The position numbers and the translations under genes are program-made. From Alistipes sp. (GTDB lineage: Bacteria; Bacteroidota; Bacteroidia; Bacteroidales; Rikenellaceae), in contig VSOO01000042.1 of the NCBI GenBank assembly GCA_009774895.1, positions 1-10,248 on the forward strand: a stretch of DNA of 10,248 nt, given 5' to 3'. Below, piece by piece: positions 1-7,397 of this stretch (its first letter is position 1; each line of letters begins with the position of its first letter). The notes under the pieces are model-generated. The model had not been told where the DNA came from. It did not search any database and saw only the letters and a list, made by a program, of their open reading frames with translations.

Positions 1-1011
1 GGTCTCCACTTCTGTGAGTTGCGCCATGTACTTCAGTAACAGCATGCCGTAGGGTATGTCCTCCGTGAAGTATCTGTGCTCGAAATCGGGAACGAAACCG
101 TCGCCGTCGCATTTCATCGGGGCTCCGATTCCCCGGAACGCTTCGATGGACCGTATTTTCCGCGTGAGCGATGCGGCATCCGTCGATTCGTAGTATTCCA
201 GCAGCGGCGGTACCGTGCCTTCGCGCACCGGCAGCCGGCGCAGAAGCCGCTGGAATTCCTCGTCGCAGCGGATCAACACCTCGGACGACCGATCGTCCCA
301 CGCCTCGTAGAAGGGAATGATCCGCTCGTAGGTCATGCCGGGCCGCCACTCCGAAAAGAGGCCGTAGAGACGTGCCGGATGCAGGATCGGGTTGCTGTTG
401 GTGAGCATGGCTTCGAGGATGTGGTGCAGCGGCGATACGGGTGTGCGCAGGATGCTTTCGAACAGCGGAATGCATTCCTCCGCCGTGCGTGCATCCGTGA
501 AAGCCATGTTGAGGCGGCTTTTGTATCCGAGCAGCTGCGCGCTGCTGCCGTATTTTCCGACGCGGGCGATGAACGGCACGCGCTGAAACCCGAAAAGCGG
601 ATAATCCGTCCCGAAGATGCGCTTCGCCATGATGAAGAATCCCGTGCTCGAAACGATGCTGCCGACCCGTGTGCCGGGTTTCAGACAGGGGGCGATCCGC
701 AGCAGTTCGCGGCGTATCAGATGGCCCGGCACGCACAACAGCACGATGTCGGCCGCACCTGCGGTGCATTCCGCACGGTCGGAGATCGTGTGCAGCCGTC
801 CCGTGCAGCGGCTGCCCGCGAGGTCTTCGACCGTGATTTCCGATTGCCAGGCATCCGGATGCCCGGTCAGCATGCGCACGTCGTATCCCTGTGCGCCGAT
901 GACTCCGGCGAGCACATGTCCGAGGGCGCCGCCGCCGCAGATACAGAACGTGTACGGTTTCGTGGGTTCGTTCCGGTCGTCCGGAATCCGTTCGAAGTCG
1001 ATTGCTTTCAT
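1..1011 (-). CDS. Octopine/nopaline (opine) dehydrogenase family protein (3'-partial)
   Basis: NAD(P)-dependent opine dehydrogenase family member; such enzymes reductively condense an amino acid with a 2-oxo acid. 337 residues are visible and the stop lies beyond the window. The Rossmann start YTFCICGGGALGHVLAG (20-36) holds the G-x-G-x-x-G-like loop, followed by DIVLLCVPGHLIR (88-100). The Octopine_DH domain is recognisable from HHILEAMLTNSNPILHPARL (196-215), with the conserved N...HP and catalytic-region His residues. The near-terminal RYFTEDIPYGMLLLKYMAQL (313-332) also fits, so only the last few dozen residues are missing. The start at 1011 is chosen for its A-rich upstream context (ACAAAACCAGAAAACG). 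An in-frame ATG at 1095 would add 28 residues and cut the gap to 56 bp. Placed after the OCD-family gene, it may make an opine-type building block for the polysaccharide. Substrates are not readable. Confidence 0.88.
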   Translation of the reverse strand, partial: MKAIDFERIPDDRNEPTKPYTFCICGGGALGHVLAGVIGAQGYDVRMLTGHPDAWQSEITVEDLAGSRCTGRLHTISDRAECTAGAADIVLLCVPGHLIRRELLRIAPCLKPGTRVGSIVSSTGFFIMAKRIFGTDYPLFGFQRVPFIARVGKYGSSAQLLGYKSRLNMAFTDARTAEECIPLFESILRTPVSPLHHILEAMLTNSNPILHPARLYGLFSEWRPGMTYERIIPFYEAWDDRSSEVLIRCDEEFQRLLRRLPVREGTVPPLLEYYESTDAASLTRKIRSIEAFRGIGAPMKCDGDGFVPDFEHRYFTEDIPYGMLLLKYMAQLTEVET

Positions 1012-1151
1012 CGTTTTCTGGTTTTGTACCGTTTCCGCGATGAAAGCGCCCTGCGGCTCCGTTTCCGCTCCGAAAATGCGGATGAACGGATTCATCGCGG
1101 ATTTTCGGTCGGATTATGCTGCGCAGCCCGAGATTTCCGGGCGGCAGCCGG
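1012..1151. other. Intergenic gap with weak hairpin; start of the next gene uncertain
   Basis: This is the widest spacing in an otherwise tightly packed operon. Right after the upstream stop, the transcript can form an eight-pair stem with one mismatch and a seven-base loop (arms 1145-1138 and 1130-1123). No U-tract follows, so it is a poor intrinsic terminator. No Bacteroidales-type promoter (TTTG at -33, TAnnTTTG at -7) was recognised. The frame of the next gene is open from 1113, with an upstream ATG at 1095. Part of the gap may therefore encode its N-terminus. Confidence 0.4.
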
Positions 1152-2126
1152 TTATGTATGTCGTTGTATGTCTAACGAATTCCTCCCCCCCCCTCGGGTT
1201 TCGTCCGCGGCATGGTGCGGCGCTTCGGCCCGGTCGAGCAGGTCGTACATGCGGCTTGCGAAGCAGACGTCGTGCAGACCCAGACCTATGTTATAGGAGA
1301 GGATGCGTTCGTCGTCCGTTTCGCGGCCCGGGCACGTGCCGCCCAGCACCTCGCCGAATTCGTGGAACGAACGGAACGAGGAGAAGTAGCGGAAGCCCTT
1401 CACGTGGTCCGTGTCGTCGGCGAAGACCTTTTCGAACAGCGTGTCGCAGTTCTGGAAACCCCGCGTGTGCACGGGAACCACCACCACGCCCGGCTTGAAC
1501 AGCGAGGTGTCCTCCACCAGCAGGCCGCTCGCGTCGGTGATGCACGACACCACCGCGTCGGCGCCCGCCACCAGCTCTTCCATCGTGTCGGCGATCGAGA
1601 ACTCGGCCTTCGTGCGGCCGGCGAAGCGTTCGATCGTCCGTTCCGCCTGGTCCTTGTAGCGGAGCAGGCGGATGTGCGGCTGCGCGCACTCCGTGGTCGC
1701 GAGCAGGCACGAGAGCGTGGCGTGCGCCGTGCTGCCGAGCCCCACGAAAGCGAACGTGTCGGCCCGGCGCGTGCGGAACGTCTCGATGGCGAGCGCCGCC
1801 ACGGCGCCCGTGCGCATGGCCGTGATCCAGTTGCAGTCGATCAGTGCCAGGAGCTCGCCGCTGCGGCTGTCGAAAAGCATCAGGTCGCTCTGCAATGCCG
1901 GAGTGCGTCCGAGGATGCGCGAGACGACCTTCACGCCGAAGCGCCCGTACCGCTCGGGGAGCAGGCAGGGCATGGTGGTGAAGAAGTCGTTGCCGTGGGG
2001 GTGGACCGAGATTTTCGCCGGCAGCTGGCATTCGTGTTTGAGCAGGAAAGCTTCGCGCACCCACTCCACGCACTGTGCGGGGCCGATGCCCAAGCCTTCG
2101 ATCTGTTCCGGGGTGATTCTTTTCAT
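1152..2126 (-). CDS. Ornithine cyclodeaminase/mu-crystallin family NAD(P)-dependent enzyme
   Basis: 324-residue member of the OCD/mu-crystallin family, which covers ornithine cyclodeaminase, alanine dehydrogenase, ketimine reductases and SbnB-type opine synthases. Visible family features are GVKVVS with Lys66, LMLFDSRSGELLALID (82-97), ITAMRTGAVAALA with Arg105 (101-113), and the dinucleotide loop VGLGSTAHATL (128-138). The beta-strand ADAVVSCITDASG (189-201), GEVLGG..PGR (258-268) and the closing YNIGLGLHDVCFASRMYDLL (278-297) also fit. The usual G-[SA]-...-ELD segment after the Rossmann domain reads instead VPVHTRGFQNCD (217-228), so substrate may differ from ornithine. The start at 2126 is 5 bp after the fusion gene's TGA. 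The frame is open much farther upstream, but that part is out of frame with the real upstream gene. A G9 tract lies near the 3' end, in a low-complexity tail. Proline synthesis is unlikely in this context. Confidence 0.9.
   Translation of the reverse strand: MKRITPEQIEGLGIGPAQCVEWVREAFLLKHECQLPAKISVHPHGNDFFTTMPCLLPERYGRFGVKVVSRILGRTPALQSDLMLFDSRSGELLALIDCNWITAMRTGAVAALAIETFRTRRADTFAFVGLGSTAHATLSCLLATTECAQPHIRLLRYKDQAERTIERFAGRTKAEFSIADTMEELVAGADAVVSCITDASGLLVEDTSLFKPGVVVVPVHTRGFQNCDTLFEKVFADDTDHVKGFRYFSSFRSFHEFGEVLGGTCPGRETDDERILSYNIGLGLHDVCFASRMYDLLDRAEAPHHAADETRGGGRNSLDIQRHT
1185..1193. repeat. Nine-base C/G homopolymer near the 3' end of the OCD-family gene
   Basis: A run of nine C on the plus strand (nine G on the coding strand) encodes Gly-Gly-Gly in the tail of the OCD-family protein. 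Read by hand, eight G would end the protein about ten codons early at a TAG. Ten G would carry the frame past the normal stop to the TAA at 1116-1114, which is the in-frame stop upstream of the next gene. Only the variable tail is affected, well after the last conserved motif. Confidence 0.85.
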
Positions 2127-2131
2127 GGGGA

Positions 2132-3943
2132 TCAGAGAGTTTTGAGTGCCTCGACGAGGCGGTCGTTGTCGCGGCGGTCGCGCACGGCGATCCGCACGTA
2201 TTGCGATCCGGCGGGGAATGCGCTCTTGGTCGAGCAATCCTTGATGAGGATGTCGTAGCGGTCGAGCAGGAGGCGCGTGAGTTCGTGCGAGCCGAAGCGG
2301 CCGGTCACCTCGCAGAGGAAGTAGTTCGCCTGGGAGGGGATCACGCGCAGGAACGGCACCTTGCCCAAGGCCGCGGCGAAGCGCTCGCGCTCCGCGACGA
2401 ATTTGCGGCAGGCGCTGCGGTAGTCCGCTTCGTACTTGCCGAAGATCTGCATGTAGAACTCGCCGAACGAGTTGATGTTCCAGATCGCCACGTCCTTGCG
2501 CATGCGTTCGATCGTCGTGCGGTCGGCCGAGGCGGCCACGCCCAGGCGCAGGCCCGGCACGCCGTACGATTTCGAGATGCTCTTGACCACCACCAGCGTG
2601 GGATGCGCTTCGAGCGTGGCGTCGTCGAGCAGCGAATTGCGGTCGCCCTCCTCCGAGAAATCGACGAACGACTCGTCCACCACGGGGCGTATGCCCCGAC
2701 CGGCGCACCACTCCGCGAGGCGCAGCACGTCGGCGCGCGCGATGAAGTTGCCCGACGGATTGTCGGGGTTGATGAGCAGCAGCGCCTCGACCGGCCGGTC
2801 GGCGTAGTAACGCATCAGGTCGTCCGCCGTGTAGGCGAAGTCGGGATTCTGCGGCACGTAGGGCACCACGCCGTCGGCGCTCCGGCGGTTGGGGTACTCC
2901 TCGAAGGTGGGGTAGACCACGCCCACCGGACCCTCGATGGAGCCCATGAGGCTCTTGATGAGCTCGGCAGCGCCGTTGCCCACGCATACGTAGGGCTGGC
3001 TCAGTCCGAAGTATTTGGCTCCCAGCAGCGAATTGACGCCCATGCCGGAGGGGTATTCGCGCAGCAGGGTCTCGAAGTTGGCTTTCAGCTCCTCGACCAT
3101 GCGCTGTGGCGGGAAGTAGGGATTGACCAGATAGCAGAAGTCGAGCAGGGCGGGGAAGCGCCAGTAGCCGCCGTAGCAGCGCTGGTATTTGAGCAGCTTG
3201 TCTTCGGCGTCGGCGAAGAGGGTCTCGGCGATGCGCAGGTCCTGCACGTCGTCGATTTCGTACCATTTCTGTCCGTCGAGGGGCAGGGCCTTGAAATCGC
3301 AGGCGTCGATGAGCGTGATGACGCGCAGCACCTGCTCGTAGTACTCGTTGTTGCCCAGCGCCCGGGTGTAGGCTTCGAGGAAGGGCACATAGTGGTTCAC
3401 CGAGAAGTCGCGGCTGAACTTGTAGATGTTCACCGTCTTGTAGTAGCTGTCCGTATCGGAGTACTTGAAAGCCTTCTTCGGGATGAAATTCACGATGTTG
3501 TTCTCGGCGTCGAGCCGCACCATCGTGCCGTCCATCCAGCTCTTGTACTTATCGACCAGCGCCGCATTGGGGTGGGGCGAGTCGAGGATGAGCCGGAAGA
3601 GCGAGTCCTCGAAGATGAGGTCCGATTCGATCAGCAGCGTGTCGTCCTCCTGGAGCTGTTCGCGGGCCAGCGAGAGTGAGTAGATGTTGTTGGTGCGGTC
3701 GTAGATCGGGTTGTCGATGTATTCGATCGGCATGCCGCGGTAGCTCTCGCCCACGTAGGAGCGCAGTTTGCCGCCCTCGTATCCCGTGACCATGACGACG
3801 CGCGTCAGATTCAGGGCCGAGAGCTGGGTGAGCAGCCGGTCGATCAGCCGCACGCCGTTCACCTCGATCATGCATTTGGTGTTCTCCCGCGTCAGCGGTC
3901 CCAGGCGGCGGCCCATGCCTGCCGCCAGAATGATTGCTTGCAT
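2132..3943 (-). CDS. Fusion: LicC-like cytidylyltransferase + CobD/HisC-like PLP enzyme
   Basis: Two-domain 603-residue cytosolic enzyme. Residues ~1-245 are a sugar/alcohol-phosphate nucleotidyltransferase of the LicC (phosphocholine cytidylyltransferase) type. Signature IILAAGMGRRL (4-14), Lys23 in NTKC, VTGYEG (52-57), NPIYDRTNNIYSLSLA (78-93), the metal-ligand-like ESD (106-108) and WYEIDD (227-232) support this. Residues ~255-603 are a fold-type I PLP enzyme. Visible motifs are GNGAAELI (322-329), INPDNPSG (391-398), VVDESFVDF (421-429), SISKSYGVPGLRLG with PLP Lys458, and carboxylate-binding Arg584 in YVRIAV. PGLRLG, DESFVDF and the DILIKDC...VRIAVRD ending resemble threonine-phosphate decarboxylase CobD more than HisC (usually AGLR). 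Inference: the PLP domain makes an amino-alcohol phosphate (or transaminates) and the other half activates it with CTP. Plain aminotransferase activity is the alternative. It starts 19 bp after the GT4 stop and ends 5 bp before the next gene. Confidence 0.9.
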   Translation of the reverse strand: MQAIILAAGMGRRLGPLTRENTKCMIEVNGVRLIDRLLTQLSALNLTRVVMVTGYEGGKLRSYVGESYRGMPIEYIDNPIYDRTNNIYSLSLAREQLQEDDTLLIESDLIFEDSLFRLILDSPHPNAALVDKYKSWMDGTMVRLDAENNIVNFIPKKAFKYSDTDSYYKTVNIYKFSRDFSVNHYVPFLEAYTRALGNNEYYEQVLRVITLIDACDFKALPLDGQKWYEIDDVQDLRIAETLFADAEDKLLKYQRCYGGYWRFPALLDFCYLVNPYFPPQRMVEELKANFETLLREYPSGMGVNSLLGAKYFGLSQPYVCVGNGAAELIKSLMGSIEGPVGVVYPTFEEYPNRRSADGVVPYVPQNPDFAYTADDLMRYYADRPVEALLLINPDNPSGNFIARADVLRLAEWCAGRGIRPVVDESFVDFSEEGDRNSLLDDATLEAHPTLVVVKSISKSYGVPGLRLGVAASADRTTIERMRKDVAIWNINSFGEFYMQIFGKYEADYRSACRKFVAERERFAAALGKVPFLRVIPSQANYFLCEVTGRFGSHELTRLLLDRYDILIKDCSTKSAFPAGSQYVRIAVRDRRDNDRLVEALKTL

Positions 3944-3962
3944 ATTTGGCGATGCTTGTTAT

Positions 3963-5084
3963 TCAGCGTGAAATCTCCGCGGCGCGGCGCAGATAGAAGG
4001 CTTCGAGTCTGCGCGCCGCCTCCGCGATGTCGTATCCCTTTGCGCGGATCTTCTCCAGCGTGCCCGTGCGGGGATGGGGTCCGGTGTGGCGGAGCACCCG
4101 TTCGGCCCACACGGCGGGCGATTCGCTCAGCGGGATGTACTCCACGAGTCCCGCCACGTTGGCCTCCTCGGGCACCGAGCCCGCCGAGGTGAAGCAGCGC
4201 AGTCCCGCGGCCTGCGCCTCGACCAGCACCATGCCCAGCCCTTCGTAGTGCGACGGAAAGACGAAGACGTCCATCGCCTGCATGTAGCGGTGCACGTCGC
4301 TCACCACGCCCGTGAGAACCACGGCGTCGGCGAGTCCGAGTTCCGCGATGCGCCGCTCGATCTGCGGGCGCAGCGCGCCGTCGCCGACCAGCAGCAGCCG
4401 GGCGTCGGGTCTCCGGCGGCGTATTTCGCTGAAGATGTCGAGCAGGAAAAGGTGGTTTTTCGCGGGGTGGAACCGTCCCGTGTGTCCTATGACGAGTGCG
4501 TCTCCGAGTCCGAGCCGTTCGCGTACCTCCTGCCGCACGCTGCCGTCGTAGGCGTAGTCGGCGCACGGTATGGCGTTCTTCACGATGTGCACGCCGCCTT
4601 TCCGCACGGTGCGTGTGCCGTAGAGCCACTGCGCCCCCGCGTCGCTGCATGCGAACAGGTCGGTGGCCATGTGCCGCAGTGCGGGTTTGAGCGCGTCGCG
4701 GATCAAGCCGTTGATGCCCGACTCGCTGCGGTTGCTGTGCGAATGGCAGATCCGCACCGGTATGCCGTTGCGGCGTGCGATCCACAGGGGGATGGCGCTC
4801 TTCGACGAGGTGTGCGAATGCACGATGCGGTATTCGGGATGCGCCTTGAAAAAGGCGTCCGCGGCCCGCATGTAACGCAGGGGGTTGCCGCGCGTGAGGC
4901 GCGGGATGCGGTAGACCCGGCCGCCGAGCGACCCGATTTCGGGTTCGTAGGCGCAGGGCGCGGGATCGGTCAGCAGAAAGTCGAACTGTATCCGCTCGCG
5001 GTCGATGTGGCGGTAGAGGTTCATCAGCATGGCCTCGGTGCCGCCGCGGTTCATGCTGTGCAGTATGTGGAGTATGCGGATCAT
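3963..5084 (-). CDS. Glycosyltransferase family 4 (EpsF/CapM-like)
   Basis: Retaining GT-B glycosyltransferase of 373 residues, probably adding a sugar to the repeat unit. The N-terminal acceptor domain starts immediately with MIRILHILHSMNRGGTEAM (1-19), the glycine loop typical of capsule GT4 enzymes. It continues through IVHSHTSSKSA (87-97) and RICHSHSNR (111-119). The donor domain has IGHTGRFHPAKNHLFLL (199-215), LLVGDG (231-236), VVLTGVVSDVHRYMQAMDVFVFPS (255-278), and an intact E-x7-E pair at Glu281 and Glu289 in EGLGMVLVEAQAAG. The Met at 5084 is used because it begins the canonical N-terminus and lies 14 bp after the upstream stop. The frame is open further upstream, but that part is antisense-like shadow of the preceding gene. 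Donor and linkage cannot be assigned. Confidence 0.93.
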   Translation of the reverse strand: MIRILHILHSMNRGGTEAMLMNLYRHIDRERIQFDFLLTDPAPCAYEPEIGSLGGRVYRIPRLTRGNPLRYMRAADAFFKAHPEYRIVHSHTSSKSAIPLWIARRNGIPVRICHSHSNRSESGINGLIRDALKPALRHMATDLFACSDAGAQWLYGTRTVRKGGVHIVKNAIPCADYAYDGSVRQEVRERLGLGDALVIGHTGRFHPAKNHLFLLDIFSEIRRRRPDARLLLVGDGALRPQIERRIAELGLADAVVLTGVVSDVHRYMQAMDVFVFPSHYEGLGMVLVEAQAAGLRCFTSAGSVPEEANVAGLVEYIPLSESPAVWAERVLRHTGPHPRTGTLEKIRAKGYDIAEAARRLEAFYLRRAAEISR

Positions 5085-5098
5085 TCGTGGTGAGTGCG

Positions 5099-6190
5099 TC
5101 AAGCGTTGAATATTTGTCTGAATCGTCTCTTTTGTGCTTCGAACGAGTACTCCGCTACGAAGCGTTCGCGGTTGTAGGCGTTGAAAAACGTTGCGTCGGA
5201 GTAGGGGTATTCGTTGATCGTGCGGATGAACGATTCGGCGTCGTCGCATCGGGCTCCGGCTTTTTCCGGGTCTGCGTCGTAGCCCTCGAAAGCCTCCTTC
5301 GTGCCGAAGAGCGTCTTGCCGAACATGAATGCCTCGGCCGTTTTCGTCTTCATGCCCGAACCGTCGAAGATGGGCGAGAAGATGAAGTCGGCCGCGAGGT
5401 AGTAGGGCACCAGGTCGTCCGTGCCGCCGACGATCCGCACGTTGGGCAGTGTGGGGAGCCGGTCGCGCACGTTCTCGAAGCCGCGGCCCACGACCAGCAG
5501 CTCCGCATCGACGAAGGGGGCTACCTTTTCGAGGAACCACTTCACGCCGTAGAAGTTGCTGAAAAAACACCCTCCGACGAAGAGACCCACCGGCCGTTGC
5601 CGTGCGGGACGGGGCGCGGGGCCCGATGCGGGGAAGAAGTCTTTCAGGCACAGGGGGGCGATCCATTCGGGCCGCCGGCCGTAGAGCGCGGTGAAAAGCT
5701 GCCGGTCACGTTCGTTGAGGCATACCACGGTGCGGCTGTGGCGCAGCACCATGCGTTCCGAGCGGGCATAGAGCCGGCTCAGGAGCCACGATTTGAGCGA
5801 GCGGCTGTGGGCGTAGGCGTCTTCGAAGAATTTGCTCTCGACGTTGTGGCAGAAAGTGATCGTGTGCACCTCGGGGAAGCGTTTCGCGATGCGCCGGCAG
5901 ATCGGACCGAATCCCGAGCCGTTGAAGAATACGCAGTCGGGGCGTGCGGTGCGCATGAGCGCGGCGATTTCTCGAAGCGTGCGTGCCGACACTCCGTCGG
6001 TGCGACCCGACAGCGTGTTGGCTGCCTTGCGGAGCAGCGAGGTGCGCCGGTCGATTTCGTATACGGCGAGCCGCTCGCCGAACAGCTCCGCGAGGATGCG
6101 TCGGTTGAGGTCCGACACCAACTCGCGGCCGCCCCATTTTTTTGCGTCGTAGGCGTTGGTGATGTAGAGACAGGAGGGTGGCTGGTTCAT
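5099..6190 (-). CDS. GT-B fold glycosyltransferase (GT4-like, divergent N-terminal half)
   Basis: Predicted cytoplasmic glycosyltransferase of 363 residues acting on the repeat unit. The N-terminal Rossmann half is divergent: CLYITNAYDAKKWGGRE (7-23) holds the acceptor-side start, and ITFCHNVESKFFED (111-124) resembles the 'HN.e..~~' segment of GT4-like enzymes. The C-terminal donor-binding half is clear. It shows VGLFVGGCFFSNFYGVKWF (201-219), LLVVGRGF (231-238) and VPYYLAADFIFSPIFDGSG (261-279). KTKTAEAFMFGK (280-291) then replaces the classic E-x7-E with a G-S-G-x-K-x-K-x-x-E arrangement common in a GT4 subgroup. The gene starts 13 bp after the polymerase stop and ends 14 bp before the next gene, consistent with one transcript. 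Sugar specificity is unknown. Confidence 0.85.
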   Translation of the reverse strand: MNQPPSCLYITNAYDAKKWGGRELVSDLNRRILAELFGERLAVYEIDRRTSLLRKAANTLSGRTDGVSARTLREIAALMRTARPDCVFFNGSGFGPICRRIAKRFPEVHTITFCHNVESKFFEDAYAHSRSLKSWLLSRLYARSERMVLRHSRTVVCLNERDRQLFTALYGRRPEWIAPLCLKDFFPASGPAPRPARQRPVGLFVGGCFFSNFYGVKWFLEKVAPFVDAELLVVGRGFENVRDRLPTLPNVRIVGGTDDLVPYYLAADFIFSPIFDGSGMKTKTAEAFMFGKTLFGTKEAFEGYDADPEKAGARCDDAESFIRTINEYPYSDATFFNAYNRERFVAEYSFEAQKRRFRQIFNA

Positions 6191-6203
6191 GCTGTATGCG
6201 GCA

Positions 6204-7385
6204 TTAGGTCTCCAGGGTCGCCTTGACGACGGATTTGCGCGTGTCGAAAGAGGCGATGCCGAAGAGGATGTTGTCGTATTTGAGGTGTATGTTGGAGGTC
6301 TGCTGTGTCAGTTTGAGTCCGAAGAGCACGAAAATGTAGAAGAAGAGCGCCAGCTTCAGCCCGAGCGTTCTGCAATAGGCCAGCAGTTGCGGATAGAAGA
6401 TCCAGTACGAAGCCATGAACAGATAGGAGATGCGTTCGAGTGCCACGCCGAGCTCCCACAGGCAGGTGAACGAAATGAAAAAGAGCACGTAGAGGTTGGG
6501 GAACAGATAGCGGTCGCCCGTGCGGTCCTGCCATTTGCCGTAGGTGAAGAAAACCAGCAGATAGGTGATGATGCGCTCCAGGTATCCGATGCCGAGCGAG
6601 TAGGGCTGGGCGTAGAGGTCGCTGTTCAGGTAGATTTCGATCAGCGCTCCGGCGCGTCCGCCGATTATGCCTCCGAGCGCGTTCAGTATCGGGAAAAGGA
6701 ACTTTATGTGTCCGGCCGTCACGGCGATTCCGACCAGCAGGATGCCGAGCAGCACGACTTTCGGCCAGCGGCGGTGCAGGAAGAAGTAGAGCGGGAAGTA
6801 GAGGAGCGAGCTGACATGGAACATCGTGGCCAGCAGGATCATGCCGAAGTATTTCCACGGCTTGCGCTGCTTGAGGTAGGGAAGCGCGAGCAGGAAGATC
6901 AGGATCGCCTTGGCGTTGCGCAGAATGTTGAACTCCAGCACGGCGCAGCCCATGACGAAAAAGATCAGGAACGACAGCGCATAGTAGCGCGAATAGCGCC
7001 GGAAAATGCGGTCGAGGATGAACAGGTCGATGAACGCCGAGGTTATGTTCCATACGAAGTAGTTGGGAATGACGCTCTTGCATAATATGGCGTACAGCAC
7101 GAATCCCGGCTCGAACGCCGTCTCCACGTCGGAGTCGATCGTCGAGAGCGTGTTGCCTGTCCACAGCGAGGGCAATCCCTCGAACCAGGGGTAGTAGCTG
7201 ATGAAGTCGGTGAAGACGAACCCGCGGAAGCCGATGAAGAACCAGAGCAGCCCGAAGGTCATCCACCGCACGCGCGTAGTCGCACGGTTGTGTTCGAGCA
7301 GCCGGAACTCGTAGTTGCACAGGACCGTGAGGACCAGGAAAACCAGCAGGTAGGGTATGGCGTATGCGAAACTGCTGACGGGCAT
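6204..7385 (-). CDS. EpsG/Wzy-like polysaccharide polymerase (integral membrane)
   Basis: Predicted polymerase that links flipped repeat units in the periplasm. The 393-residue protein is mostly hydrophobic helices, with about ten or more transmembrane segments. It carries EpsG-family hallmarks: an early GFRGFVFTDFISYY stretch (52-65) after the second helix, then a run containing LRNAKAILIFLLALPYLKQRKPWKY (155-179). That run resembles the R-x-x-x-A...A..y...k..~kf segment of EpsG-type proteins. It is followed by the FHVSSLLYFPLY helix (189-200), matching the usual 'FH.Sal...p.y'. Its place directly after the flippase and one glycosyltransferase, and the absence of any other polymerase in the window, support the role. 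Wzy proteins diverge so far that membership rests on topology and a few motifs. It could instead be an acyltransferase-type membrane protein, but no acyltransferase motifs were seen. Confidence 0.85.
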   Translation of the reverse strand: MPVSSFAYAIPYLLVFLVLTVLCNYEFRLLEHNRATTRVRWMTFGLLWFFIGFRGFVFTDFISYYPWFEGLPSLWTGNTLSTIDSDVETAFEPGFVLYAILCKSVIPNYFVWNITSAFIDLFILDRIFRRYSRYYALSFLIFFVMGCAVLEFNILRNAKAILIFLLALPYLKQRKPWKYFGMILLATMFHVSSLLYFPLYFFLHRRWPKVVLLGILLVGIAVTAGHIKFLFPILNALGGIIGGRAGALIEIYLNSDLYAQPYSLGIGYLERIITYLLVFFTYGKWQDRTGDRYLFPNLYVLFFISFTCLWELGVALERISYLFMASYWIFYPQLLAYCRTLGLKLALFFYIFVLFGLKLTQQTSNIHLKYDNILFGIASFDTRKSVVKATLET

Positions 7386-7397
7386 GGTGTCGGGGCT

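Noticed and set aside
1123-1145. Hairpin after the OCD-family stop as an intrinsic terminator
   Set aside because: The stem has a mismatch, the loop is seven bases and there is no U-tract. It is not enough to call a terminator.
76-1296. A 406-codon plus-strand open frame at the low-coordinate end
   Set aside because: It is antisense to the opine dehydrogenase family gene, which has clear Rossmann and Octopine_DH motifs on the minus strand.
2127-3266. A long minus-strand frame in register with the OCD-family gene that would give a ~700-residue protein
   Set aside because: The part upstream of 2126 overlaps the well-supported fusion enzyme in another frame. It is Arg/Pro/Ala-rich with no motif, so the true start is the Met at 2126.
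2201-3679. A 492-codon plus-strand open frame antisense to the fusion gene
   Set aside because: It is a mirror of strongly biased codon use on the other strand, with no recognisable domain. The minus-strand protein has intact catalytic motifs.
5085-5666. Upstream open extension of the GT4 gene, giving a ~567-residue frame
   Set aside because: It lies inside the preceding glycosyltransferase gene in another frame and has low-complexity basic composition. The canonical GT4 N-terminus starts at 5084.
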